The translations under genes and the position numbers were made by a program. The notes beneath the pieces were generated by a model that did no database searches, was not told the DNA's origin, and saw only the letters and a program-made list of their open reading frames with translations. From NCBI GenBank assembly GCA_964598225.1, contig CAZRBG010000090.1, forward strand, positions 1 through 17,530: a DNA stretch of 17,530 nt. Reading direction: 5' to 3'. This DNA comes from SG8-4 sp964598225. GTDB lineage: Bacteria > Planctomycetota > Phycisphaerae > Sedimentisphaerales > Anaerobacaceae. This document shows, one piece after another, positions 9,301-16,455 of this stretch (the first letter of the stretch is position 1; each line of letters opens with the position of its first letter).

Positions 9301-9587
9301 GATTGAATGTGTTTCCGCGCGCTTTCAATATCGGAGACGTCCGTGTCGAGGCCCTGCACGATGAAACCTCCGCTTGCGTACAAAGAAGCCGTCAACTCGC
9401 CGCCGCCGCAACCCGTGTGAACCACTAGCCCTCCTTCTACGCCGGTTGTCTGCAATATCTTGCGGGCAATCTCCTGTGGACTGTTACCGTCTCCCATCCG
9501 ACTGGCGTAGGTTGACCGACACAGCAAAATAGATGTTACGATCAATGCGAAAACCAGTCTGCGAATATGCTTCTTCGATTTATTCAT
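6387..9587 (-). CDS. secreted methyltransferase-like/PQQ-type double beta-propeller protein (paralogue B)
   Basis: This 1066-residue protein has a signal peptide (core LVFALIVTSILLC, cleavage near YAS) and a class I SAM-methyltransferase-like domain at about 40-175. Motif I is VVHTGCGGGEL (glycines around 59-63), with an acidic motif II in QGLDTD. A conserved IDEWTHYLH linker leads into two PQQ/BamB-like propellers, the second opening with WPTYRGD at about 629. Between them lie RCYRAKAT (about 521), RGTCQYG and a Cys-Gly-Cys pair (about 577-579), matched in the neighbouring paralogue. ATG at 9587 is preferred over TTG at 9609-9611 because it places the signal peptide at the N-terminus; its ribosome site (AAGG) is rather distant. 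It lies 67 bases after paralogue A and 41 before the oxidoreductase gene. Enzymatic function is unknown: neither PQQ binding nor methyl transfer is shown by the sequence. Confidence 0.85.
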   Translation of the reverse strand: MNKSKKHIRRLVFALIVTSILLCRSTYASRMGDGNSPQEIARKILQTTGVEGGLVVHTGCGGGELTASLYASGGFIVQGLDTDVSDIESARKHIQSKGLYGKVSAELWNGESLPYINNLVDLIVVEEGGKPKEDEMMRVLAPGGVACLKADGGWITKRKPVPRDIDEWTHYLHGPDNNAVANDSRVGPPRNMQWIGGPRWTRHHDWLNSISSAVTASGRLFYIVDKATAANLNVPSEWVIVARSAFNGITLWEKEMTSWIDHKKRFRSGPQQATRLLVASEDKLYTPLSVDGPIVVLDAASGKSVDTFARTAGAEEIILTGKTLLVLKGEPAPEQAFSYPQIKKKFQFPNRKSLIAVNAQTGNVLWEWSCERQPVPETLASDGKNAYMCIAGGGVISIDLKSGLEGWYYGPEGRSAKRSVSYGKRTLVAVRGVVVFNMGDELIALSAEKGGKLWSYQAGTSFHAPLDVFVIDGLVWQKVAHEMDPMRVPPDMREARDLFTGELKVKDRVALNLLTPGHHFRCYRAKATERFIIAGKRGIEMMAVDGVTHSRNNWIRGTCQYGILPANGLIYAPPNSCGCFTEALLHGFWALAPEQPVISKQRVDNNTRLEKGPAYGKVGGAEANEAQSWPTYRGDSQRRGIASTKVPAELECKWQTSPGSKLTQPVVSGDYVVVADVDSGIVYALHRENGKVAWQYIAGGRVDSPPTIYHGQVIFGSADGSVRSLRLSDGETVWRFLAAPSDLRSVAFNRVESLWPVRGSVLVLDGTAYFAAGRSTWLDRGIHLYGLDVETGDVRYHRQMQNKHPQYTESDEINAVHLKGHLWTDYKTFSQPDESDSFSTTGSVSDVLVSDGSNVFMRHLMFNRKLEKLVRPSRQLFSTFSLLDDSEHHRLDWGLGLGDYDRLPASRHKGGYSRAHLEERSGEAPYVSDNPTGVILVFDETDVWGVQRDNRRRFNGKYKLFKKKIESPKKRYIWTRTLKERPRALLKSGDNLFVATMPIDVPVDDLHAAYEGSLGGNIRVYDSETGENELAKYSLESPVVWDGLAAAGGRLHFSTEDGGLSCFSQP

Positions 9588-9654
9588 TTTTTGAATCGCC
9601 TTGCAGGACAATGTGAGTCAAGTTTAGATTCATAAGCAATGCGTTCGTTCGTGT

Positions 9655-12600
9655 CTACTTTTCAGCCATACACACGATGCTCCCCGACTCCGTGGATATA
9701 TAGATTCGTTCGTATGCTGCGGCCATGCCGTCGAAGACCGGCGAGCAGCCGACGTCATGTTCGGCCAGAAGATCTCCGCTGACGGCGGAGACAGCAAGCA
9801 GATTTCCGCTGCCTTTGGATCCCAGCGCCTCGGCAAAAGGATCGGCATCGGCCGGCTCTTTGGGAATTCCTTTACTCTCAACGGGCGGACCGGCGACGAA
9901 AAGCGTATCGTCCGCCAACACCATCGCCTTTACCACCATCGGGACCCGGCGCGTCCAATCCGGCTCAGTCGCCAATTTTTTCGGGGCCTGGCGACGCGAT
10001 TCGGTGCCGGATTGTCTGTTCAGCGGCCGGCGGAAAAGGCGGTATGAAGTCCAGCGACCCTCCTCACGACCGATGGGGCCCCAGACGCCGTCTGCGTCCA
10101 CTCCCACGTGAGCGCCCGGAGTATCGTACTGGTTGCGGCCGTAACCGAATACACGGGGCCCATCAATAATCAGCAGCCGCCCGGCGGGAACTTTCTTACC
10201 GGCTTTCGACCAGCCGCCCCAGCCGCTGCGCATCGTTGTGCCGAACTGCCAGTATGTGCGATGCCACCAACTATCGTCCAGGAAACCGACGGAGCTCCAA
10301 AGGTGAGGAACGTTGTCTTTCTGCCTGGCCAGGTCCAGGTCGAAGCGTGCCTTGCGCATGAAGATAGAGTCCCCGTCGGCGGAGAGAACGTCGGGCAGGT
10401 AACCTCCGGAAGCAACACCCCCATCCCTTTTCTCCTTTCCGATCCGGAGCTTCCGGACGTTTATCTCATTTCCGGTCGATGCGTCTAATTTGTAGAGCAC
10501 CATTCCACCGTCGAGGTAGCTGTTGCGCCCGGCTGCGAAGTAGGCGGCGCCGTCGACAACAAGTATGCTTCCGCAGACAGGCCACGGCGATTCGAGCTGC
10601 CCGTTAACGACGATTCGACGATCTGCCGGAGCTGCACGGAATTTCCATATCACCGCTCCATCGGTCAGCCGCAGGCAATAGACGCAGCCGTCAGCCGAGC
10701 CGAACAGCACCCGCTCGCGGTCGATCGTGGGCGGCGAGTCGATACCACCGCCCGCCGCGTAAGACCATATCTTTCGGCCGGTCCTCGCGTCCAGAGCATG
10801 GACGTGATGGGCTTCTGTTTCCGCAACCAGAAGTAAGCCCTCGGCTGCAACCGGACTTGTCAGTTTGTCGCCGAGTTCCGTCTTCCAGGCAATCTGCAGA
10901 TTTTGTGAAACGCCCGTCGATGTTGCACCGCTTCTGGCGGCATCGCGACGGTAAGTCGGCCAGTCGTTACTGTCGCCATCAGGAGTATCCGCGGGAGTAA
11001 ATCCGTATGCAGGCCCTTTTCTCAGATGTAGGGTGGGGCTCGCCCCACCGAATGCCGGGCGCGATGGCGGGGCAAGCCCCGCCCTACCGGTTCCGGCTTT
11101 GCTCTTAGGGGCCAGCGCCATCAAGCCGCTCTTGATCATATCGGTTACCGAGCAGGCACAGGAATGGGGAGGAACGTACAACAGGCCGTTGGCGGGCATG
11201 ACGCCATATTGACAGATGCCCCGGACCCAGAAGTTGGCTACCATATCCCCCGTGCGGAGGTCGACGAATTCTACGCCTCGCCGTCCCAGGATAAGAAATT
11301 CTTCGGTGGCCTTGGCCCGGTGACAGCGAGCATGGCCGATGCGCCCCAGGAACTCCCGGTCGGACGGTCGCTGCCGACGGACTTCGCCCGTCTTCGGGTC
11401 GCGGGCTTCGGTGATGCCGGGATCGTTGCCCCAGGCATAGCGGCCTGTCCAAAGCAGGCCGTCGGCGATAAACACATCGACCGGAGCGTTGAATCCTTCG
11501 TATGCGGAACAGCTCCATAGTTTCTCGCCCGTCTCCGCGTTATAGGCGATCAATTCGCCTTTTACGTCTTCGCCGCGTATGTACTGGTGGTAGCCTCCGC
11601 TGGGGAGCCAAAGAGTCTCGCCTTCGGTTTGCGCCGCCCTGCGATCTGCGCTGAAGACCACGCCGTTGCAGGCAACGAGTGTCGGCGTGGACCAGGCGAG
11701 TCGTGTTCGCTGTACGGGGCGAGGAGTCTTCCACTGCCGCTTTCCCGTTGCTGCGTCCAGGCATACGACGGCGTCGTAATTCTGAAAATACACGCGGCCG
11801 CCAGAAGCCGCGAGAGTCGAAGGCATCATTTCGCGTGTGTAAGGCTCCGAGTTCTTCCAGAGCATTTGGCCGCTATCGACATCTACAGCCATTAGACGCA
11901 TTTTGTGGGCCGGCGGGGTGTATTTCTCGAAGGGCGGGCTGTAATCTGTTTGACTCACGATCTGCTTAGCCTTCTGCGCCTGCCAGTCCTTCTTGGGTTG
12001 GCCGAGCACAAGCAAAAGCATATCGTCGTAGTACAGAATTTCCCGACTCTCCTCAGTTCCGGCGTAAGTCAGAACCGTCTCGCCTGTTGCGGCATCCAGA
12101 GCGGTGACGGGTTTTCCGTAGCCAAGCGTTACATAGACGCGATCTCCGACGGCCACAAGCCGTCGGGAGATATCCGCCGGTCCGCTTCGAAAGTCTCTAA
12201 GGTGATATTCCCATGACGGGATTTTGCGATCCCACAACTTGATCCCATTGAATGCATCTCGGGCGACCAGCCGCCACCTGGGGCTGGCCCCGGCAAATGC
12301 GATTGAGCCGGTGTCGACTATATAAAACAGACGGCCGCCGGAAGATACAACAGCGCTGACGCTCGCCAGGTGGTCATGACTTCGTGAAAATCGCGGCTCG
12401 CTTATCCACTGGAAGTGATGCGGCGGGCCGACAACCCTGTCTTGCGATACCGCATTATTGCTCGAATCGTGTAAATAATGCGTCCACTCATCAATATCTT
12501 CAGGCCGGGACTTGACTTTCTTCTTCCATTGCCCGCCTTCTTTTACGTACGCTGCTCCGTTCGGCGCCAGTACCCGCATTACCTCGGTCATCGGAACCTT

Positions 12601-12993
12601 ACCCAGATTCTCGGCCACGATAAGATTCACGAGATTGTCGGCGTACGGAAGCTGCCTGCCATCGAGCGTGTCCACAGACACAGGGCCGTAAATGCCCCGC
12701 TCTTTAATGTATTGCCGTGCTTTCTCGACATTGCCGGCTTCGGTATCAAGTCCGTGAACCAGATAGCTGTCGTTCGTACGCAGCGCCGCCGTGAGTTTGC
12801 CGTCTCCGCAGCCAATATGCACAATCAGTCCGCCCCCCTCGGCAAGCTCAGGGCAAGCCTTGATTCCGGCGGCATCCAGAATCTGCGAGGCTTTCGGCCC
12901 GTAGTCGCTCGAATGAGACAGCGCCGGAGCTGAGGTACACAAAACACAGATAAGAGCGAGAAGCATCAATCGAACCGATATTGGCATTTTCAT
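9655..12993 (-). CDS. secreted methyltransferase-like/PQQ-type double beta-propeller protein (paralogue A, first gene of operon)
   Basis: This 1112-residue protein has the same architecture as its downstream neighbour. It has a signal peptide (residues 1-26, cleavage near ALS), a methyltransferase-like domain with HIGCGDGKL (glycines 61-65) and HGLDTE, and a THYLHD linker. Propeller 1 spans about 195-630 and ends with RCHRAKAT (556-563), RGICQYG (Cys594) and Cys612-Ala-Cys614; propeller 2 runs from WPTYRRD (about 678) to the end. AAAGGA lies about seven bases upstream of ATG 12993. It differs from paralogue B by two in-frame insertions. Residues 46-53 (ACPELAEG) sit between the start of the methyltransferase region and motif I, and residues 636-655 lie in the linker between propellers; both come from dispersed palindromic repeats. 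It is probably exported and may bind a saccharide, cofactor or protein surface; function is unknown. Confidence 0.86.
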   Translation of the reverse strand: MKMPISVRLMLLALICVLCTSAPALSHSSDYGPKASQILDAAGIKACPELAEGGGLIVHIGCGDGKLTAALRTNDSYLVHGLDTEAGNVEKARQYIKERGIYGPVSVDTLDGRQLPYADNLVNLIVAENLGKVPMTEVMRVLAPNGAAYVKEGGQWKKKVKSRPEDIDEWTHYLHDSSNNAVSQDRVVGPPHHFQWISEPRFSRSHDHLASVSAVVSSGGRLFYIVDTGSIAFAGASPRWRLVARDAFNGIKLWDRKIPSWEYHLRDFRSGPADISRRLVAVGDRVYVTLGYGKPVTALDAATGETVLTYAGTEESREILYYDDMLLLVLGQPKKDWQAQKAKQIVSQTDYSPPFEKYTPPAHKMRLMAVDVDSGQMLWKNSEPYTREMMPSTLAASGGRVYFQNYDAVVCLDAATGKRQWKTPRPVQRTRLAWSTPTLVACNGVVFSADRRAAQTEGETLWLPSGGYHQYIRGEDVKGELIAYNAETGEKLWSCSAYEGFNAPVDVFIADGLLWTGRYAWGNDPGITEARDPKTGEVRRQRPSDREFLGRIGHARCHRAKATEEFLILGRRGVEFVDLRTGDMVANFWVRGICQYGVMPANGLLYVPPHSCACSVTDMIKSGLMALAPKSKAGTGRAGLAPPSRPAFGGASPTLHLRKGPAYGFTPADTPDGDSNDWPTYRRDAARSGATSTGVSQNLQIAWKTELGDKLTSPVAAEGLLLVAETEAHHVHALDARTGRKIWSYAAGGGIDSPPTIDRERVLFGSADGCVYCLRLTDGAVIWKFRAAPADRRIVVNGQLESPWPVCGSILVVDGAAYFAAGRNSYLDGGMVLYKLDASTGNEINVRKLRIGKEKRDGGVASGGYLPDVLSADGDSIFMRKARFDLDLARQKDNVPHLWSSVGFLDDSWWHRTYWQFGTTMRSGWGGWSKAGKKVPAGRLLIIDGPRVFGYGRNQYDTPGAHVGVDADGVWGPIGREEGRWTSYRLFRRPLNRQSGTESRRQAPKKLATEPDWTRRVPMVVKAMVLADDTLFVAGPPVESKGIPKEPADADPFAEALGSKGSGNLLAVSAVSGDLLAEHDVGCSPVFDGMAAAYERIYISTESGSIVCMAEK
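11028..11087. repeat. REPIN-like paired palindrome inserted in coding sequence
   Basis: This 60-base element starts GTAG and ends CTAC. Inside are two perfect hairpins: GGTGGGGC-TC-GCCCCACC (11032-11049) and GGCGGGGC-AA-GCCCCGCC (11066-11083), separated by a 16-base spacer. The two halves are also near-inverted copies of each other, with two mismatches over 19 bases. GTAG followed by a GC-rich hairpin is the known signature of REP sequences mobilised by RAYT transposases, and two REPs in inverted order make a REPIN. It is exactly 20 codons long and keeps the minus-strand frame open, adding a Gly/Ala/Pro-rich linker (residues 636-655 of paralogue A) that paralogue B lacks. Confidence 0.8.
12835..12858. 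repeat. short dispersed repeat encoding an in-frame CPELAEG peptide
   Basis: The plus strand reads CCCCTCGGCAAGCTCAGGG at the core, an imperfect palindrome whose ends CCCT and AGGG pair. This sequence type is a widespread small dispersed repeat, whose in-frame copies give the recognisable peptide CPEL(A/V)EG. Here it adds eight residues (46-53) to paralogue A just before methyltransferase motif I. The matching place in paralogue B reads TTGVEGGLVVH with no insert. Borders are set by that comparison and may be off by a few bases. Confidence 0.7.
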
Positions 12994-13321
12994 TTCATTT
13001 CCTTTCTATAGACTTACGGCCAAAACCAATACTCCATTATAATGGATAGGGTAACCGCCGGCAAAGGAAACATCGTTGAGGCAAATGGTACAGGCACATG
13101 CCTACACGTACGCAACTTTGCATCGTTTACGCTTTCCAATCAAAGTCAGGATGACTACAGTCAGAGTATGTAGAAAGCAGGGGTTGCATTGGCTACAAAA
13201 GAATTCCTGAAACTTTGAAACTCAAGAAGGATTCTTGCTTTCTTGTTACTATCGTGTATCCTCGGGATCGAATTTCTTAGTGAACGTCCACTTAGCTTAG
13301 TGTGAATTAGGATTCCGAGCG
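12994..13321. other. divergent intergenic region between the propeller operon and the cytochrome operon
   Basis: This 328-base gap must hold promoters for both directions. A strong minus-strand promoter lies at 13036-13064. Toward the cytochrome genes the best plus-strand candidate is TTGCTT (13235-13240), a 16-base spacer and TATCCT (13257-13262), which is weak. A small perfect inverted repeat CAAGAA-GGA-TTCTTG lies at 13223-13237 just before it and overlaps its -35 box. CTTAGTG occurs twice near 13280-13305. No open frame in the gap looks like a gene. Confidence 0.45.
13036..13064 (-). promoter_or_regulatory. probable sigma-70-type promoter of the propeller operon, -10 box inside a palindrome
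   Basis: On the minus strand TTGCCG (13064-13059) is followed after exactly 17 bases by a perfect TATAAT (13041-13036). This puts a transcription start near 13029 and a leader of roughly 35 bases before ATG 12993. The -10 box is embedded in the perfect 14-bp palindrome TCCATTATAATGGA (13033-13046), which could be an operator bound by a dimeric repressor; the palindrome also makes a TATAAT on the plus strand. Confidence 0.6.
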
Positions 13322-14470
13322 ATGGCCTATAGTAGTCTGAGAAAGCATTCGGTTTTTGCCGTATTTGTCCTGGAGTCTGTATTGTGCTTTGCGGTTTCTG
13401 CAAGAGGGAATGCTTCGCAAACTCAATTGCCGGAGACCGGAAGCGGACTTTATCAGGTTGCCTGCGCGGCTTGTCACGGGGCGCACGGGCGCGGCGCTGC
13501 TCCGGGGATGGTCGGCTTTGATACGCCGCTTCCCGATTTCACTGACTGCAACTTTGCCACGCGCGAAGCGGATGCCGACTGGGCGGTCGTTGTGGCCGAA
13601 GGCGGTCCCGCTCGTGGTTTCTCGGAGATCATGCCTGCCTTCGGTGATGCTCTTTCGGATGAGCAGACCGGCAAAATTTTGTCGCACGTTCGGACGTTTT
13701 ACGATTGCGACGAATGGCCAAGGGGAGAACTCAATCTTCCGCGGGCACTTTTCACGACTAAAGCGTATCCGGAAGATGAACTCGTTTTTCACAGCGATAT
13801 CAAAACGGAGGGATTGGACAAGATTTCCAACAAGCTCATCTACGAACGCCGCATCGGAGCGCGGGATCAGGTTGAACTTGCAGTGCCTTTCGGCTGGAAC
13901 AGAATCAGAACCGGCGGCGCGGGCGGCAACACCGAATGGACATCCAGCGTCGGCGATGTGACTTTGGGCGCCAAGCGGGTTCTTTTTCACAGCGCATCGT
14001 CCAACTCGATATTCTCGGCAGGCGGCGAAGTGCTGCTTCCCACGGGAGACGAAGACGAGGGCTTCGGAAACGGCACGACCGTCTTCGAGCCTTACTTTGC
14101 AAGCGGGCATTTGCTCCCGGATGATTATTTTCTTCAGTTTCAGGGAGGTATGGAACTGCTGGCGGACGACGATCACGTCCAGGACGAAGCGTTCTGGAGA
14201 ATGGTCGTGGGGCGCGCGTTAGCCGTTGGCCGTTATGATAGCGGCTGGTCACCTATGGTCGGGATATTGGGATCGAAGAATATTGAAACAGGAGATGATG
14301 CGCATTGGGAGATCGTGCCTCAGTTGCAAATCGCCCTGAACAGGCGGCAGCATGTCAGGCTGGCGTTCGGAGCTCGAATACCTTTGAACGATACCGACAC
14401 GCGCGAGACCCTGTTCGCCGTCTACTTGTTGTGGGATATGTTCGATGGAGGTTTCTTTGAGGGTTGGTAG
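13322..14470 (+). CDS. monoheme cytochrome c fused to a probable outer-membrane beta-barrel
   Basis: This is a 382-residue exported protein. A signal peptide covers about residues 1-31. A class I cytochrome c domain follows: Cys48-Ala-Ala-Cys51-His52 binds heme, and Met104 in IMPAFGDALSDEQ is the likely distal ligand, with a final helix ending near residue 127. From about residue 145 the sequence changes to alternating hydrophobic/polar strands with Gly and aromatic girdles (VELAVPFGW, GGEVLLPTGD, VRLAFGARIPLND) and ends in Trp, as outer-membrane barrels do. About 240 residues would suit roughly 10-12 strands. AGGA about nine bases upstream supports the ATG. It is followed after ten bases by a pentaheme cytochrome gene, so the two are probably one operon. 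Likely role: passing electrons at or across the outer membrane, or sensing/transport coupled to heme. The barrel assignment is by pattern only. Confidence 0.75.
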   Translation: MAYSSLRKHSVFAVFVLESVLCFAVSARGNASQTQLPETGSGLYQVACAACHGAHGRGAAPGMVGFDTPLPDFTDCNFATREADADWAVVVAEGGPARGFSEIMPAFGDALSDEQTGKILSHVRTFYDCDEWPRGELNLPRALFTTKAYPEDELVFHSDIKTEGLDKISNKLIYERRIGARDQVELAVPFGWNRIRTGGAGGNTEWTSSVGDVTLGAKRVLFHSASSNSIFSAGGEVLLPTGDEDEGFGNGTTVFEPYFASGHLLPDDYFLQFQGGMELLADDDHVQDEAFWRMVVGRALAVGRYDSGWSPMVGILGSKNIETGDDAHWEIVPQLQIALNRRQHVRLAFGARIPLNDTDTRETLFAVYLLWDMFDGGFFEGW

Positions 14471-14473
14471 GAG
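14469..14473 (+). promoter_or_regulatory. ribosome binding site that fixes the GTG start of the pentaheme cytochrome gene
   Basis: AGGAG overlaps the TAG stop of the preceding gene and lies seven bases before GTG at 14481. Starting there puts a clean signal peptide (VKYIVYSVIVVLSMF) at the N-terminus. The upstream in-frame ATG at 14445 lies inside the preceding gene and would add 12 residues before that signal. Confidence 0.7.
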
Positions 14474-14480
14474 TCTATCC

Positions 14481-16097
14481 GTGAAGTATATCGTTTATTC
14501 AGTTATAGTCGTCTTATCTATGTTTATCTTGTTCGTGCCGCCGACAGCCGCTGAAGAAGTGGCGGAATCGATGTTCCTTACCTCCGACCGCTGTGTGGCC
14601 TGCCACAATGGGCTGGCGGACCGGTCGGGGAAAGACATTTCCATCGGCATTAACTGGCGCGGCTCGATGATGGCTCATTCCTCGCGCGATCCCTACTGGC
14701 ATGCGGCGGTTCGCCGGGAAATTACCGAGCACTCCGCCGCTCGTGGCGCCATCGAGGATAAATGCGCATCATGTCACATGCCGATGTCGCGCTTTATGGC
14801 AAAAACGGCGGGAGAGAAAGGTCTGGTGTTTGCGCATCTGCCCAATAAGCCGGCTTTGTCTAACGCGGACATCTTAGCTGCTGATGGTGTTTCGTGCACG
14901 ATGTGTCATCAGATTTCCGAGCAGGGCCTGGGAACCCAAAAGAGCTTTACGGCCGGATTTGTTCTGGACACGCAAACACCTACGGGCCGGCGAGCCGTTT
15001 TCGGCCCTTTCGACGTGGATGCCGGCCGCACGCGAGTAATGAATTCCGCGTCCCATTTTGTCCCGACCGCCAAAACACATCTTCAGAACTCCGCTTTCTG
15101 CGCAACGTGCCACACGCTCTATACTCATGCTCTGGGGCCGGACGGGGAAGTTGTGGGCGAATTGCCGGAGCAGGTGCCCTATCTGGAGTGGCGCCACAGC
15201 GCCTACCGAGAGACTCGAAGCTGCCAGTCCTGCCATATGCCGCAACTGCAAAAGGCCGCCGGTATCTCGTCGGTTTTGCCGGTTCAGCGGGAGGGATTCT
15301 CGCGACATGTTTTCAGGGGAGGGAATTTCTTTCTGCCGAAGATGTTCAACAAATATCGAGTTGCATTGGGCGTCGAGGCCCTGCCGTCCGATCTCGACAG
15401 AACTATCGAGGAAACCTTAAAACATCTCGAAACAAAGACGGCACGAGTCACGATTCAACGTGCGGGGGTGAGCGATGACCACTTGCAGGTTGATGTGTCA
15501 GTGGAGAACCTGGCCGGACACAAGCTTCCGACTGCTTATCCATCCCGTCGCGTTTGGCTGAATCTCACGGTCAGCGACCGGGAGGGACGGGCTGTGTTTT
15601 CATCGGGCAGGCTCCAACAGGATGGTTCTATTGAAGGCAACGACAATGATGCCGACGCCAGAGATTACGAACCGCATTACACTCTGATCGAAAACGAAGA
15701 TCAGGTCCAGATTTATGAAGCTATCATGGAAGATAGCAATGGACGGGTTACGACGGGACTCCTTTCTGCCGTGAGGTACGTCAAAGACAACAGAATACTT
15801 CCAAAAGGCTTCGACAAGCGGACGGCGGACAAAGATATTGCCGTTCAAGGTGAAGCTGTGACCGACGCGGATTTCACCGACCGGGGCCATTCAATAAGAT
15901 ATTCAGTACCGGTCGATATTTTGCAGGGTCCGTTCTCTGTGAAAGTCGTGCTGCGCTACCAGCCAATCGCTTACCGCTGGGCTGAGAATCTGTCCGGCTA
16001 TGAGACGGTGGAAACCAGACGTTTTGTCGGATATTATCGCCGAATGTCTCACGAATCACATGCGATATTGGCTCAAACTGAAAAGACAGTGGAGTAA
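14481..16097 (+). CDS. exported pentaheme c-type cytochrome
   Basis: This 538-residue protein starts at GTG 14481 and has a signal peptide cut near TAA-EE (about residue 24). Five CxxCH heme-binding motifs are present: CVACH (38), CASCH (95), CTMCH (139), CATCH (207) and CQSCH (248). Extra histidines such as MMAHSS, YWHAAV and SRHVF could be distal ligands. The spacing recalls the cytochrome c554-like multiheme proteins. The C-terminal part (about 310-530) has no heme motif and looks beta-rich; its AGHKLPTAYPSRRVWL segment is a feature I associate with multiheme cytochromes of this sort. It follows the cytochrome/barrel gene by ten bases. It probably carries electrons in the periplasm or at the outer membrane; partner and terminal acceptor are unknown. 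Confidence 0.92.
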   Translation: MKYIVYSVIVVLSMFILFVPPTAAEEVAESMFLTSDRCVACHNGLADRSGKDISIGINWRGSMMAHSSRDPYWHAAVRREITEHSAARGAIEDKCASCHMPMSRFMAKTAGEKGLVFAHLPNKPALSNADILAADGVSCTMCHQISEQGLGTQKSFTAGFVLDTQTPTGRRAVFGPFDVDAGRTRVMNSASHFVPTAKTHLQNSAFCATCHTLYTHALGPDGEVVGELPEQVPYLEWRHSAYRETRSCQSCHMPQLQKAAGISSVLPVQREGFSRHVFRGGNFFLPKMFNKYRVALGVEALPSDLDRTIEETLKHLETKTARVTIQRAGVSDDHLQVDVSVENLAGHKLPTAYPSRRVWLNLTVSDREGRAVFSSGRLQQDGSIEGNDNDADARDYEPHYTLIENEDQVQIYEAIMEDSNGRVTTGLLSAVRYVKDNRILPKGFDKRTADKDIAVQGEAVTDADFTDRGHSIRYSVPVDILQGPFSVKVVLRYQPIAYRWAENLSGYETVETRRFVGYYRRMSHESHAILAQTEKTVE

Positions 16098-16243
16098 ATA
16101 AGAGGCCGCTGATTCACTTCGCTGCCGGTCTGATCACTCCTTCTCAACTCAATCCGCGCTCATCCTGGAACTATACAAGAAATCCTGTCAAATCCGGCTA
16201 CCCTGTCAAGAAACTTTCTTCCATGTAAACCCCGTTTATCATA

Positions 16244-16262
16244 TTAAAAACGCGGTTTTTAA
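16244..16262. terminator. possible weak terminator hairpin
   Basis: TTAAAAAC (16244-16251), loop GCG and GTTTTTAA (16255-16262) form a perfect inverted repeat with an A-run on one side and a T-run on the other, so it could act in either direction. The stem has only one G-C pair and is weak. It lies about 150 bases after the pentaheme cytochrome stop. Confidence 0.3.
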
Positions 16263-16455
16263 ACTTTCCTTCAAAAAATCCAAAATTCAACGTCTACATC
16301 CGGCCCCTGAAAACGCCTTTATATATAGAAGAGCTTATTATGCCCGCATAGTACACTCAGGATTTTGCTGTAGTTTTCGACGCCACATAAACGTCTCTCG
16401 GCATATTGTGGTAACTACGTATTTTTCATAAGATTATATACTTTTGTTTGACACA

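Noticed and set aside
9588..9654. Possible internal promoter or terminator between the two propeller genes
   Set aside because: No -35/-10 pair or hairpin with a T-run is visible in the 67-base gap; read-through is simpler.
13307..14176. 289-codon minus-strand frame opposite the cytochrome/barrel gene
   Set aside because: The plus-strand frame has a signal peptide, a heme motif and a ribosome site; the minus frame has none of these.
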